A DNA stretch of 64,000 bases from Primorskyibacter aestuariivivens (lineage in GTDB: Bacteria; Pseudomonadota; Alphaproteobacteria; Rhodobacterales; Rhodobacteraceae), in assembly GCF_028023675.1 (NCBI RefSeq), contig NZ_JAQIOZ010000016.1:1-64000 (forward strand). The letters are read 5' to 3'. The position numbers and the translations under genes were made by a program. The notes beneath the pieces were generated by a model. That model was given only the letters and a program-made list of their open reading frames with translations, did no database searches and was not told the origin of the DNA. This document shows positions 42,259-51,665 of this stretch, piece by piece (position 1 is the stretch's first letter; every line of letters starts with the position of its first letter).

Positions 42259-43074
42259 TCAGATCATCGCGATGATCCGCGCAGGTCCGCCTGATCCGCC
42301 GCGATGCGTGGGTGCACCAACAAAAACAGTCGCGCCCGCCTCGGGGACCTGATCGAGATTGGCAATGTTTTCAACGCCATATCGGTTCGTCGGCAACCAT
42401 GCGTAATGCGTGTCAAAAGTTTGCGTGGACCCGATATCCAACGACGCGGAATCCGTTGCCAGAGCAGCAGCGCCGGTGCCCTCAAGCAGCATTTGCGCCG
42501 CTTCCACATGGAACCCGGGATAGTGACGGACATTGTCATCATCGAAACCGATGAATTTGGGTGTCGAGACATGTTTCTGCCAGCCCGAATTCATCGCGAC
42601 CATTGCGCCATCCGGAATGTCGCCATTGCGACTGATCCATGCGGACAAATCATCCGGGGTGACCTGGGCTTCGATATCGGCATCGGCTTTTTCGCGAATG
42701 TCGATGACACAAAGCGGGCAAACGAGGCTTTCCACCGGGATCTCTTCGACCGATCGCCCGTCCGCAGAGAAGTGAAGGGGCGCATCGACATGTGTTCCGG
42801 TATGTTCGAAAACATTCACGTTAAAGGCATTGAAGCCGCTTTCTTCGAATTTGGCCAATTGCTCAAGGCCGATGCCCGGAGGGCCCGACCATGTCGGAAA
42901 TGCCTCGTCCACGACATAGGTAAGGTCCACAATGCGCGGGGTCCCCTCTGCCAACGCCTGTTTGGCACCGACAATCCCGGCCCCTGTGACAACCGCCGCC
43001 GGTGCGGTGCTGAGGAATTGACGGCGTGACAACATGCGCGCCTTGACGCTCTCCATTACACAAATATGGCACAT
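42259..43074 (-). CDS. Tat-exported cyclase family protein (kynurenine formamidase-like)
   Basis: 271 residues. A twin-arginine signal (SRRQFLST at 16-23, hydrophobic to about 40, AxA site near ALAEG) leads into the cyclase/KynB fold, with metal-binding motif EHTGTHVDAPLHF (about 90-102) and a later AHYAW-like active-site region. Family members hydrolyse N-formylkynurenine or similar amides and lactones; export to the periplasm suggests another substrate. A GGGAG site precedes ATG 43074. It is not near other tryptophan-catabolism genes, though a structurally unrelated formamidase-like hydrolase occurs at 57151. Confidence 0.85.
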   Translation of the reverse strand: MCHICVMESVKARMLSRRQFLSTAPAAVVTGAGIVGAKQALAEGTPRIVDLTYVVDEAFPTWSGPPGIGLEQLAKFEESGFNAFNVNVFEHTGTHVDAPLHFSADGRSVEEIPVESLVCPLCVIDIREKADADIEAQVTPDDLSAWISRNGDIPDGAMVAMNSGWQKHVSTPKFIGFDDDNVRHYPGFHVEAAQMLLEGTGAAALATDSASLDIGSTQTFDTHYAWLPTNRYGVENIANLDQVPEAGATVFVGAPTHRGGSGGPARIIAMI

Positions 43075-43191
43075 AGCAAATCTCCCTGTGTGAAAAGCCC
43101 GAGCGTAACACAGCTGCCATTTTGTGCCTAACGATCTTCGTGCCGTCGCGGTCCGGCAAGGCGGCAGCCTTTAGACTTGAGGCGGCCGGAG

Positions 43192-43238
43192 TCGCGAAAC
43201 CGGGCACCGCGAGGTTCATCGTCGGGCCCGGTTTGCGA
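43192..43238. terminator. Stem-loop downstream of the DUF302 gene
   Basis: TCGCGAAACCGGGC (43192-43205) pairs with GCCCGGTTTGCGA (43226-43238) with one bulged base. It lies just past the minus-strand DUF302 stop and ahead of the cyclase gene. It is a likely transcription end or mRNA 3' structure, although no U-tract follows. Confidence 0.5.
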
Positions 43239-43259
43239 TGCATCTTCATCAGTAGTTTC

Positions 43260-43706
43260 TCATTTTCCGGTCGCCACGGCCGAGAACCGCTCCAACGCGC
43301 CTTTCATGGCCAGAACCGCCGGATGATCCGCGGCCAGCCCATGCGACGGCGCAATGGCGGTCGGGTCATCATAGATCGCCCATGTCTGCCCATTTGCATC
43401 TTCAAAGAACAAGATGCGCAGCGGCAGGTTCAGCGCCATCGTCTGTCCCTGCTGCAAGGCCTTGGCCCCGATCTTCGGGCTGCCGAAAATCACCACGGTT
43501 GTCGGGCGAAGCGTTTCGCCGACCGAGGCTGATCCCTTGGCAAAATCCACCGTTGTAAAGACCCGCGCCCCGGCACCTTCCACCGCGTCGACCAGACGCT
43601 GAACCGATTGTGCGACACTGGCGTTGCTTGCCACGTTGATACGTTCTGCCATGGCGGTCCCGGCGGTTGTTGCTGCGATAAAGGCTAGTGTGATCATCGT
43701 TTTCAT
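43260..43706 (-). CDS. Exported DUF302 protein
   Basis: 148 residues: a signal peptide (MKTMITLAFIAATTAGTAMA), then a DUF302 domain (SVAQSVQRLVDAVEGAGARVFTTVDF, TTVVIFGSPKIGAKALQQGQ, ALNLPLRILFFEDANGQTWAIYDDP). The biochemical function of this family is unknown. An AAGGAG site seven bases before ATG 43706 is strong. It is divergent from the wHTH-TPR regulator with an 84-bp shared region, so that regulator is the natural candidate controller. Confidence 0.85.
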   Translation of the reverse strand: MKTMITLAFIAATTAGTAMAERINVASNASVAQSVQRLVDAVEGAGARVFTTVDFAKGSASVGETLRPTTVVIFGSPKIGAKALQQGQTMALNLPLRILFFEDANGQTWAIYDDPTAIAPSHGLAADHPAVLAMKGALERFSAVATGK

Positions 43707-43790
43707 GGTTGTCTCCTTGTGTTCGACATCCCGATCTGTGGTGGGACATGCGATGTCTAGACGCCGTGCGCGCCGGATTCTGGAGGATTA

Positions 43791-45308
43791 TTGGAGGATT
43801 GGCCGCTGGCTGAAATTGGCTCGCAGCTCTGGACATTTGACAGCTTCACGCTTGATGAAGCGGCCTGTGAGCTCAGACAGTCCGACAAACCCGTCGCGAT
43901 CGAGCCGCAAAGCCTGCGCCTCCTGATCCTGCTCATCCGGCACCGGAGCCGCGTCGTGACCAAGGACGATCTGGTTGACGCAATCTGGCAGGGGCGGGCC
44001 ATCAGTGACTGGGCGATTTCCGGCGCGATCAAGGCGGTTCGCGCCGCGCTTGGCGACACGGATCGGGACAAGCGGTTCATCAGGACGATACACGGGCGCG
44101 GATTTCGTTTTGTCGCCGATGTGATTTCGCAAACGCCCGAAACCGCTTCCGCGTCGAAACCCACCGTTCTGGTGCGTATTTTTCGATCCGGTGGTGATGA
44201 CGCGCAGCTCGCCTATCTCGCGGACGGTCTTGCTGATGATCTGATCAGCACCCTGTCGCGCAGCGGCGCGGTCATGGTTCTGTCCTATAATACCACGCGG
44301 GCCATGGGCGACGCGGTGCCGCCCGACCTCTATGGGGTGACCCATATTATCGATGGCAGCATTCGGACCGACGGCTCACGCACCCGGATCACTGCAAACA
44401 TTCTGGATCACAGCGGGCAGCGGCAGATATGGGCCGAACGCTTCGAATTGTCGTCTGACAGCCTTTTGGCAGGTCATGACCTGATCGCAGAGCGTCTGCT
44501 TGGCGTGCTTGCCCCGGACCGGTCCACGCCCACGCAAGTCCGGCGCGGCACATCGGTGTCGCAGGCCTATGACGCCTATCAAAAGGGGCGCTATGCCTAT
44601 TTTCGATATGAACCAAAGGCCTTTGTCCACGCGCTTGCGCATTTCACCAGAGCCACCGAACTGGACCCGGGTTTCGCCAATGCCTATGCGCAGCAGGCCT
44701 ATTGCCGCACGACGCTCTATGTCTTTGGCCTGCCAGGGAGCGACGTAACGCTTGAAGCTGCCGAGGCGCTGGCGCGCGAGGCGATCCGGCGGGACGACCG
44801 CGCGGCACTTGGATATGCGCGGCTGGGTTGGGTTCTGGGCTATCTCGGGCGGCCCGAGGAAACCATCGCCGCTTTCGATGCCGCGCTGGTCCGCGATCCC
44901 GAGAACGCCGAAGCCTTTCTGGCTTATGGCGAAACTCTCAATCGTCTGGCGCGCCCCGACGCGGCCGGTCCGCTTCTGGACACCGTGTTTGCAAAAGACA
45001 GTTTCCTGCCGCCAAGCTGGGAATTCCCCCAAGGCCACCGCCAGCTTCTGCTTGGCCAGCAGGACACCGCCATCGCGCATTTCCTCTCGGTTCTGGACCG
45101 TGTCGAGCGCTTTGTTCCGGCGCGTGTCCAACTGGTGCGGGCGCTGTCCGAAACCGGAGATGACCACGGCGCGCAGCAGACGGTTGCAAGGCTCAGGGAG
45201 ATCGCCCCCAAATACAGTCTCGCCCATGCCAGACGCATGTTCCCCTATCCGGACGCACACCAGCGCGATGCGCTGATCCAATCGCTTTCGGATGCCGGAT
45301 TGCGCTAG
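43791..45308 (+). CDS. OmpR-type winged-helix regulator with TPR repeats
   Basis: 505 residues. The N-terminal Trans_reg_C winged helix spans about 13-108 (LRLLILLIRHRSRVVTKDDL, then RTIHGRGFRFVADV). A TolB-like/FlgO-like alpha-beta segment (LADGLADDLISTLSRSGAVM) and C-terminal TPR repeats (about 265-500) follow. There is no receiver domain and no membrane helix, so it is a cytosolic CadC-relative of the type often found beside adenylate-cyclase-like genes. The only plausible start is TTG 43791 with GGAGG four bases upstream; the GGAGGATT motif is itself duplicated there. The target is probably the divergent DUF302 gene. Confidence 0.82.
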   Translation: MEDWPLAEIGSQLWTFDSFTLDEAACELRQSDKPVAIEPQSLRLLILLIRHRSRVVTKDDLVDAIWQGRAISDWAISGAIKAVRAALGDTDRDKRFIRTIHGRGFRFVADVISQTPETASASKPTVLVRIFRSGGDDAQLAYLADGLADDLISTLSRSGAVMVLSYNTTRAMGDAVPPDLYGVTHIIDGSIRTDGSRTRITANILDHSGQRQIWAERFELSSDSLLAGHDLIAERLLGVLAPDRSTPTQVRRGTSVSQAYDAYQKGRYAYFRYEPKAFVHALAHFTRATELDPGFANAYAQQAYCRTTLYVFGLPGSDVTLEAAEALAREAIRRDDRAALGYARLGWVLGYLGRPEETIAAFDAALVRDPENAEAFLAYGETLNRLARPDAAGPLLDTVFAKDSFLPPSWEFPQGHRQLLLGQQDTAIAHFLSVLDRVERFVPARVQLVRALSETGDDHGAQQTVARLREIAPKYSLAHARRMFPYPDAHQRDALIQSLSDAGLR

Positions 45309-45326
45309 GTACGCGCGGACCGCGTC

Positions 45327-47420
45327 CTAGAACCCAAAGAGATTGGCCTTGGTGATTGCCTTTTCGACAAACACCCCACGATCCGTTTCCGGGGCCCAGC
45401 CCAGCACCTCCCGCGGCTTGCGATTATCAAAGGGCGACAGGTGCGCCCGGCTTTTCCAGTCCCGGAGCGAGGCACGCACCGCGCCCTTGCGGCGCAAGGC
45501 GTGTTTCTTGAGCTGGTATTTCACCGCATCCATCATCCAGAATAGATGCAGATTGCCGGGGCTCACGCGGATACGCGCGCCCATCGCCGCATGGATCGCA
45601 TCGAAATAATCCCGCGCAGACATCATCGGCGGGCCGACAAGGTTGAAGCTTTCGCCCACCGCCTCCGGGTGTTCCGCCATCGCGATCAGCCCGTCACAGA
45701 CATCGTCGATCAGCACGAAAGGCAGCACATTGCGCCCCTTGCCCCAGATGCGGACCGCGCCCGCCCCGTGCCAGCGCCCGATCCCCCAATGCTGCAGCGG
45801 CCCGCCCTGGCCCACCACGATCCCGGGCCGGGCAATCGTCACCGGCAGGCTGGTGTCGCGATGCATATTCATGAGCTTTCGCTCACATTCCGCCTTGGAC
45901 CGGGCATAGAGGTTGCGGTCGCTCATATCCCCGGCAAATCCGGTGTCCTCGGTGATCGTGACATTCGGGTCGGACATGTCATAGGACGCTATTGTCCCGG
46001 TATAGACCAGCCGTTTCACCCCCGCCGCCTGACAGGCCTCGGCCACGCGCAGGGCCACGCCCACATCGTTCTGCAGCGCCGCCTCCCAGGTGTCATCGAG
46101 CGATTTGGCGAGGTTATAAACCACCTCGACGCCGTCCATCGCGGCGATCAGCGCGTCTTTGTCTTGCAGGGATGCACCCACCGTTTCCACCTGATCGGGC
46201 AGGTCGGCGAATGGCCCGGTCCGGCCGCGCGACAGAACCCGCACATCTGTCCCGCGCGCCACCAGCGCGCGTGTCAGATGCCGCCCGATGAAGCCCGTGC
46301 CGCCAATGACCAGCGCCTTGGGCTTTGGCTCCCGCGATTGCGCGAGGATCTCCGGCGCGGCCAGCGGCGGCAGTTTCTCCAGCGTCGCCTCCAGCGCCTC
46401 CATCACCGGCAGGGCGGTGTCGAAGCTGAACGGCTTGTCCAGCGGTTTACCATGCTCTGCCGCGTCATAAAACGCCCGCACCATGCCCTGAAAAGACAGA
46501 CCATAGGCGGATTTCCGATTGAGCGACGTGAACTGACGAACGCCATTCACCACCCCTTCACGCAGGTGCTGCGCCGCCAGCCCCAACTGATGCCGGAACG
46601 GGTTCATCACGATGTCCGAGGCATTCTCGGCATGGGTGATCAGCGTGTCATTGGCGTAGTCAAACCGCGCCATCCCGGTGGAGCCGCGCAGCGTGACCGA
46701 CCGGTCATCCATGATCTCGACAAGTGAGATATTGAACGCGATCTCAACCTCTCCGGCCCGCGCCAGCACGCGCCAGACCTGTGGACGCGCGCCCATCCCG
46801 GGCAGTTCCACCGGCTTGGACACATCCAGATGCACCACCTCCAGCGGGCCGAACAGGTCCACCGCAAAGGCATAAAGATGCGGGCCAAGCTCAAGCAAAA
46901 GGTTGCGGGTATCCCGCAAAAGCCAAAGCCCATAAGGCCCCGAGCGCAAAGGGGCCAGCGGGAAATGCCAGTTGATCTCGGCCTGCGCGATACGGCCCAG
47001 ACGCCCCTCCTCCACCAGCCGCTTGAACCGCCGATACCCCGGCGTGCCCATGAAATTATGCCCGGCTGCCAGCACCTTGCCCGAGGCCTGCGCCGCCTCG
47101 GCCATCGCGCGGGTCTCATCAACAGTCACTGCAACCGGCTTTTCCACCAGCACATGCAGCCCGGCCTTCAGGCATTGCACGGCGAGGTCGCAATGCAGCT
47201 GGGGCGGCGTGGTGATATGCACCGCATCCACCACTTTCGCGTCCATCATCTCCTGCACATCCGTGAAGACCTGCGCGCCATGGGCGGCAGCCAGCCCCTC
47301 GGCCGCCCCGCGCGACACATCGCAGACCGCCGTGACCCGTGCCGCGCCGGTATTGCGGACCGCATCCCCATGCCATGTGGCGATATACCCCGCGCCGATG
47401 ATCCCTGTCCGAAGTGTCAT
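45327..47420 (-). CDS. Fusion of Gfo/Idh/MocA oxidoreductase and NAD-dependent epimerase/dehydratase
   Basis: 697 residues. Residues 1-345 form a Gfo/Idh/MocA sugar oxidoreductase (GIIGAGYIA, EKPVAVT, AGHNFMG). Residues about 368-697 are an extended SDR (VIGGTGFIGRHL, YARSKAE as YxxxK, ARPGIVVGQGG). Each half has a complete NAD(P)-binding site, so one chain could do two steps of nucleotide-sugar or lipid-linked sugar conversion. The same two families also occur as separate genes at 49621-50556 and 50544-51665. Six bases separate it from the upstream GT2 gene. Substrate unknown. Confidence 0.88.
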   Translation of the reverse strand: MTLRTGIIGAGYIATWHGDAVRNTGAARVTAVCDVSRGAAEGLAAAHGAQVFTDVQEMMDAKVVDAVHITTPPQLHCDLAVQCLKAGLHVLVEKPVAVTVDETRAMAEAAQASGKVLAAGHNFMGTPGYRRFKRLVEEGRLGRIAQAEINWHFPLAPLRSGPYGLWLLRDTRNLLLELGPHLYAFAVDLFGPLEVVHLDVSKPVELPGMGARPQVWRVLARAGEVEIAFNISLVEIMDDRSVTLRGSTGMARFDYANDTLITHAENASDIVMNPFRHQLGLAAQHLREGVVNGVRQFTSLNRKSAYGLSFQGMVRAFYDAAEHGKPLDKPFSFDTALPVMEALEATLEKLPPLAAPEILAQSREPKPKALVIGGTGFIGRHLTRALVARGTDVRVLSRGRTGPFADLPDQVETVGASLQDKDALIAAMDGVEVVYNLAKSLDDTWEAALQNDVGVALRVAEACQAAGVKRLVYTGTIASYDMSDPNVTITEDTGFAGDMSDRNLYARSKAECERKLMNMHRDTSLPVTIARPGIVVGQGGPLQHWGIGRWHGAGAVRIWGKGRNVLPFVLIDDVCDGLIAMAEHPEAVGESFNLVGPPMMSARDYFDAIHAAMGARIRVSPGNLHLFWMMDAVKYQLKKHALRRKGAVRASLRDWKSRAHLSPFDNRKPREVLGWAPETDRGVFVEKAITKANLFGF

Positions 47421-47426
47421 AAACCC

Positions 47427-48398
47427 TCACTTATACTCGATAATCCGCATATCCCGCCCGCGCAGCCGCCGCAGGTGAAACCGCAGCATACCGATCAGGT
47501 TGGGGAATTTGGACACTGTCAGAAACACGCCATGATGCAGCGCCTGTCCCCATGGCAGCCCGTCATTCCGCACCAGCCCCAGCGCCGAACGCAGCCAGGA
47601 GGCCAGATATGCCAGAGCCACAAACGCCGTCAGCCAGAGCGTTGTGAAAAGCCCGGTCAATGCGATGAGCGGCATCACAAGCCCCCAGACCCAGACGCGC
47701 TTGCGTTCGCGGGTGAAATAGTCGGGATGTAGCCAGCCGATCTGCGCAAAGCCATGGCCCGAGCGTTCCGCGCGCCGCCACCACTGGCCAAACCGCGTCA
47801 TCGCCGCGTCATGCCGGGTCATCTCCACCGGCAGCCGCTTCAACCGCCACCCCGACTTGCGCAAGCGGCAGCACAGCTCGTCATCCTCGGCGGCGATCAC
47901 CGTTGGATCAAACCCACCCGCCGCCAGATAGGCCGCCTTGCGCAGCATCATATCGCCGCCACAGGCCATGATCTCGCCCTCAGGGCGCCGCCATTCCACA
48001 TGCGCCAACGCGTTATAAACGCTGGCTTCTGGCGCAATCTCGGCCCGCCATCCGGTCACCATGCCCAGCGTCTCGTCCTCAGCCAGCGCCACCTGTCCGG
48101 CGTCGATCCAGCCCGGCACAATCCCGCAATCGCCATCGATGAATTGCACGATCTCCGCCGCGCCGCCCGTGGCCTCCAGATGCAAGACCCCCTCATGCCG
48201 CGCGCGGGCCGCCGTGAAGGGCAATGATGGGTCGAGATGCACCACCTCGGCCCCCGCCGCTTCTGCCGCCGCGACGCTGCCATCACTGGACCCGCTGTCA
48301 ACATAGATCACCCGGCGCACCCCCTTGGCCGAGGCCAGACAGCGCTCCAACCGCGCGCCCTCATTGCGCCCGATCAGGATCAGGTCCACCGCGCTCAT
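47427..48398 (-). CDS. Family 2 glycosyltransferase with C-terminal membrane helices
   Basis: 323 residues. The GT-A domain contains LILIGRNEGARLERCLAS (5-22), VIYVDSGSSDGS (30-41), FIDGDCGI (as DxD, about 88-95) and AAEDDELCCRLRKSGW. Two or three hydrophobic helices lie near 240-290 (VWVWGLVMPLIALTGLFTTL). It is probably a processive-like or membrane-bound sugar transferase in EPS assembly. Its start overlaps the preceding GT4 stop by four bases, placing both in one operon that runs from 51665 to 45327. Confidence 0.87.
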   Translation of the reverse strand: MSAVDLILIGRNEGARLERCLASAKGVRRVIYVDSGSSDGSVAAAEAAGAEVVHLDPSLPFTAARARHEGVLHLEATGGAAEIVQFIDGDCGIVPGWIDAGQVALAEDETLGMVTGWRAEIAPEASVYNALAHVEWRRPEGEIMACGGDMMLRKAAYLAAGGFDPTVIAAEDDELCCRLRKSGWRLKRLPVEMTRHDAAMTRFGQWWRRAERSGHGFAQIGWLHPDYFTRERKRVWVWGLVMPLIALTGLFTTLWLTAFVALAYLASWLRSALGLVRNDGLPWGQALHHGVFLTVSKFPNLIGMLRFHLRRLRGRDMRIIEYK

Positions 48399-49624
48399 GG
48401 GCGTTTACCCAAATATGAGTTTTCACTCACATAGCTTTCAAGCAAGCGCGACAGCCACGCCGCTTCCTTGCCAATGTCAAACTCCGCGCAAACCTTTTCA
48501 CGCCCAGCCGCGCCCAAACGTGCGCGCAGATCCGCATCACTCAGAATCTCGCGCAACGCCTCGACCAAGGCGTCCACATCCCCCGGCGGCACCAGCCGTC
48601 CGCTCACCCCGTCCTCGACCAATTCCGGCACCCCGGCGATCCGTGTCGTCACCACCGGCCGCGCGGCCGCCATGGCCTCCATCAGCACCACCGGCACGCC
48701 TTCGGCAAAGCTGGGCAGGACCAGCGCATCGGTCTCGCGCAGCGCTTCGGCCACCTCGCTCTGACTGCGATAGCCCGCAAATTCCACCACATCCGCAAGG
48801 CCCCGCTCCGCCGCCTCGCGCTCTAGATCTGCACGCTCCGGGCCGTCGCCGATCAAGGTCACACGCAGCCCGGGCACATCCAGCCGTTCCAGCGCCTCGA
48901 ACAGCACCGGCACGCCCTTGACCGCCGCCAGCCGCCCGACAAAGAGCAGATGCGGCGCGCCACTGCGCGGGGCCGGGTCATAGCGCGTGGGCTCCACCCC
49001 GCAATGCACGATATGCAGCTTGTCCCAATGCGCTCGGTCGGAAAACACCATGGCCTGCGAGCGGCAGAACTCCGAGATACAGGCGACAAACCGCGCCCGG
49101 GCGATTTTCTCGTCCAGCCGCCAATGCAGCGGCTCAAAGAAGATATCCGGCCCGTGCAGCGTGAAACTATAAGGAATGCCCGTGAGTTCCGAGGTCAGCA
49201 TCGCAACCGTGCAACTGGCCTTGGCGATATGGTTGTGCAGATGGGTGACGCCGTGGCGCTCCAGATGTTCGGCCAGCATCAGCGCCTCGGCGAAATAGAA
49301 CATCTGCCAGAGCCACCCCTTGATCCCCTTTGGAGCAGTCCGCCACGCCAGCGCAAAGGCGCGAAAATAGCGCGCCGGATGGCGAAAGGCGCGCAGTTTC
49401 GCACGGGTCAGGCGTAGTGGGTTCTTCGCGGCGTCGAGCACGGGAAAAGTTCGCGCCTGTTCGCTGCGTTGCTCCTCGCCCACCAGATGCTCCGCCCCGG
49501 TGCGGCGGATCGAGCAGGTCTCGATCTCCCAGCCCAGATCGCGCAGCGCGGCAACCTCGCGCTGGATGAACGTGTCCGTGGCGCGGGGGTATTCACCGGT
49601 CAGATAGGCGATTTTGCGGCTCAT
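48395..49624 (-). CDS. Family 4 (GT-B) glycosyltransferase, colanic-acid type
   Basis: 409 residues. The N-terminal acceptor domain contains IAYLTGEYPRATDTFIQREV and HLHNHIAKASCTVAML. The C-terminal domain has LLFVGRLAAVKGVPVLFEAL and PSFAEGVPVVLMEAMAAARPVV, the E-x7-E nucleotide-sugar site. The TFIQREV start is typical of WcaL/AmsK-like enzymes of colanic acid and amylovoran assembly. It overlaps the epimerase gene by four bases upstream and the GT2 gene by four downstream. Confidence 0.9.
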   Translation of the reverse strand: MSRKIAYLTGEYPRATDTFIQREVAALRDLGWEIETCSIRRTGAEHLVGEEQRSEQARTFPVLDAAKNPLRLTRAKLRAFRHPARYFRAFALAWRTAPKGIKGWLWQMFYFAEALMLAEHLERHGVTHLHNHIAKASCTVAMLTSELTGIPYSFTLHGPDIFFEPLHWRLDEKIARARFVACISEFCRSQAMVFSDRAHWDKLHIVHCGVEPTRYDPAPRSGAPHLLFVGRLAAVKGVPVLFEALERLDVPGLRVTLIGDGPERADLEREAAERGLADVVEFAGYRSQSEVAEALRETDALVLPSFAEGVPVVLMEAMAAARPVVTTRIAGVPELVEDGVSGRLVPPGDVDALVEALREILSDADLRARLGAAGREKVCAEFDIGKEAAWLSRLLESYVSENSYLGKRP

Positions 49625-50556
49625 TGCTGCGCCTCATGCATCAGAAGCTCAAACCCATGCGCCTGCCGCACGCCCAGCACCTCTCGCATACGGGAATTGT
49701 CATAGCGGAGCGGCAGGAACCGCGCACGCAAAACGGCTGGCCGCAGCAATCCCGGGCGGCGTGGTCCCAAGGGCCGCAGCAGATGCGCCAGCGGCACCAG
49801 CCAGCGCCAGTTCAGCGGCAGCACCAGATTCGGTCCCTTAGCCAGGCAATTCAGATACCGGTCGCGATGCGGAAGGTCCTCGTCCAGCACATTGATCGGG
49901 CCGGTCGCGGGCCGCTCGGCGGCATTAGTCAACGCCTGAACGCAGGTAGAGATGTGGCAAAGCGGCAATTCCCCGCGGCTCTCCATACGGATCAGGAGAG
50001 GGCCGATCATCGGGCCGAAATGGGCATTCCACAATCGTCCGGGGCCAAACACCGCCCCGGCCCGCAAAATTGTGAGCTTATGCTCATGGTCCGCAGCCAA
50101 CCGCAGAGCCAAATGTTCCTGCCCAAGCTTTCCGGCGGCATATCCGTCCCGGCGTTCCGGGCGATCCTCCAGCGGAGCCGCCTCGGTCAGCATCGCATCC
50201 GGCTCAAGCACCTCATAATCATAGACCGCGATGGACCCCAAAAGAACGATCCTGCCGCCCCGCGGCATCGACGACATGAGCGTCTCGGTCGCTTTCAGCG
50301 TGTCACGCGCATGCTCCCCGGCATCGCCACTCATCGACGCCGCGCAATGGATCACCACATCGGCCCGCGCGCAGGCGGCGGCCAACGCATCGCCCCCCTC
50401 TGCCAGATCGCAGTGCAGCACATCGACTCCATCGGGCATATCCGCAGGCCGTCGCAGAACGGCTATCACGCGATGCCCCTGGTGCAGCGCCTCATCCACC
50501 GCATGACGGCCGATATAGCCGCCCGCCCCGGTGATCAGGAGGGTCAGCGCGCCCAT
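49621..50556 (-). CDS. NAD-dependent epimerase/dehydratase
   Basis: 311 residues of an extended SDR: TGAGGYIGRHAVDEAL (8-23) binds NAD, DVVIHCAAS follows, and YAAGKLGQE supplies Tyr and Lys of YxxxK. C-terminal substrate domain as in UDP-sugar epimerases. ATG 50556 has GGAG eight bases upstream and overlaps the end of the Gfo/Idh/MocA gene by 13 bases; ATG 50580 is an alternative. It probably makes or modifies a nucleotide sugar for the surrounding glycosyltransferases. Confidence 0.85.
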   Translation of the reverse strand: MGALTLLITGAGGYIGRHAVDEALHQGHRVIAVLRRPADMPDGVDVLHCDLAEGGDALAAACARADVVIHCAASMSGDAGEHARDTLKATETLMSSMPRGGRIVLLGSIAVYDYEVLEPDAMLTEAAPLEDRPERRDGYAAGKLGQEHLALRLAADHEHKLTILRAGAVFGPGRLWNAHFGPMIGPLLIRMESRGELPLCHISTCVQALTNAAERPATGPINVLDEDLPHRDRYLNCLAKGPNLVLPLNWRWLVPLAHLLRPLGPRRPGLLRPAVLRARFLPLRYDNSRMREVLGVRQAHGFELLMHEAQQ

Positions 50557-51665
50557 GGCATCGGCTCCGGTCTCTGGCATGTGGTTGTCATATCCTGCGG
50601 TCCCGTGTCGTCGCCCGCGTTCTGCATGGCCAGCGTCACCTCGGTCATGTGCAGGGCAAAATCATTGTCCAGCCGGGGTTTGCGCCCCTCTGACAGCGCG
50701 TCCAGCATCTCAACCGGACCCAGCGCGAAATTCATCGCCGCCGCACCAAAGCGGCCCACCTTGGGATGTGTGTCACCGCCGATGCGGCAGCGTTTGCCGA
50801 ACGGCAATTCCATCAACCGCCGACGCAAGGTCATACGGCGATGATACCGCACCGGCGCGCCATTGTCCCAGGCCTGCTTGACCTGCAACACGCCCTTGTC
50901 CCCGATCACGCGGATGCGATGGTCATGCGGCGCGGCGATGGAACAGGTCAACCGCGCAACAACGCCGGAATGGAACAACAGAGTCGCGGTGGCGAAATCG
51001 GGTGTCGCGGCCCCCCCCGGTTTGCCCGGGATCACGTCGGCTGAAGCGGCCACGACCCGACGCACAGGGCCAAAGGCCGCGATCAACCATGTCAGGTAGT
51101 AGCCCGCATGTTCCAGTGTACAGCCGACGCGAAACTCATCCTCGGCGGGCCATGGCGCGCCGCTTTCACTGATCCACTTGTCATAGGCCGCCTGCGGGAT
51201 GAACCCGTCGTCCAGTTCGGCATAGACCAGGCGGATATCGCCTGCCGTGCCGCGCCGAATCTCGCGCAGGAGCGTTTGCGCGGCTTCGCCCAGAACGGAA
51301 CAGGGAGCAGATATGAGCATTAACTCGTGTTCTTGCGCCAAAGCGTACAATGCCCGCGCCTCATCCATTGTCATGGCCAGAGGTTTCTCGCACCAGACAT
51401 GACGCCCGGCCTCCAGGCAGGCCTTGTTCACCTCGTAATGCGCATGCGGATTGGTGAGGTTGAGCACGATCGCGCCCTCGGGCAGTGCGGCGAGACAGGC
51501 GTCAAAGCTTTCCGCCGTCGGCACGCCCCAGTGCCGGGCAAAAGCCGCAAGCCGCGCGGCATCGCGATCAAAGACGCAGGCCACCTTTACGTTTGGGTAA
51601 AGCGCCAGCGAACGCATGTAGAGATCGGCCACAAAACCGCAACCGATGATGCCCACAGCCCTCAT
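50544..51665 (-). CDS. Gfo/Idh/MocA family sugar oxidoreductase
   Basis: 373 residues with VGIIGCGFVADLYMRSL (NAD site), VLNLTNPHAHYEVNKACLEA, WCEKPLAMT and an EHAGYYLTWLIAAFGPV C-terminal sheet. The EKP lysine is the conserved catalytic-site residue of the family. These enzymes oxidise or reduce sugars and inositols, often UDP-linked in polysaccharide loci. I took ATG 51665 rather than GTG 51674. It is the first gene of the minus-strand EPS operon, divergent from the WecG-like gene. Confidence 0.85.
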   Translation of the reverse strand: MRAVGIIGCGFVADLYMRSLALYPNVKVACVFDRDAARLAAFARHWGVPTAESFDACLAALPEGAIVLNLTNPHAHYEVNKACLEAGRHVWCEKPLAMTMDEARALYALAQEHELMLISAPCSVLGEAAQTLLREIRRGTAGDIRLVYAELDDGFIPQAAYDKWISESGAPWPAEDEFRVGCTLEHAGYYLTWLIAAFGPVRRVVAASADVIPGKPGGAATPDFATATLLFHSGVVARLTCSIAAPHDHRIRVIGDKGVLQVKQAWDNGAPVRYHRRMTLRRRLMELPFGKRCRIGGDTHPKVGRFGAAAMNFALGPVEMLDALSEGRKPRLDNDFALHMTEVTLAMQNAGDDTGPQDMTTTCQRPEPMPWAR

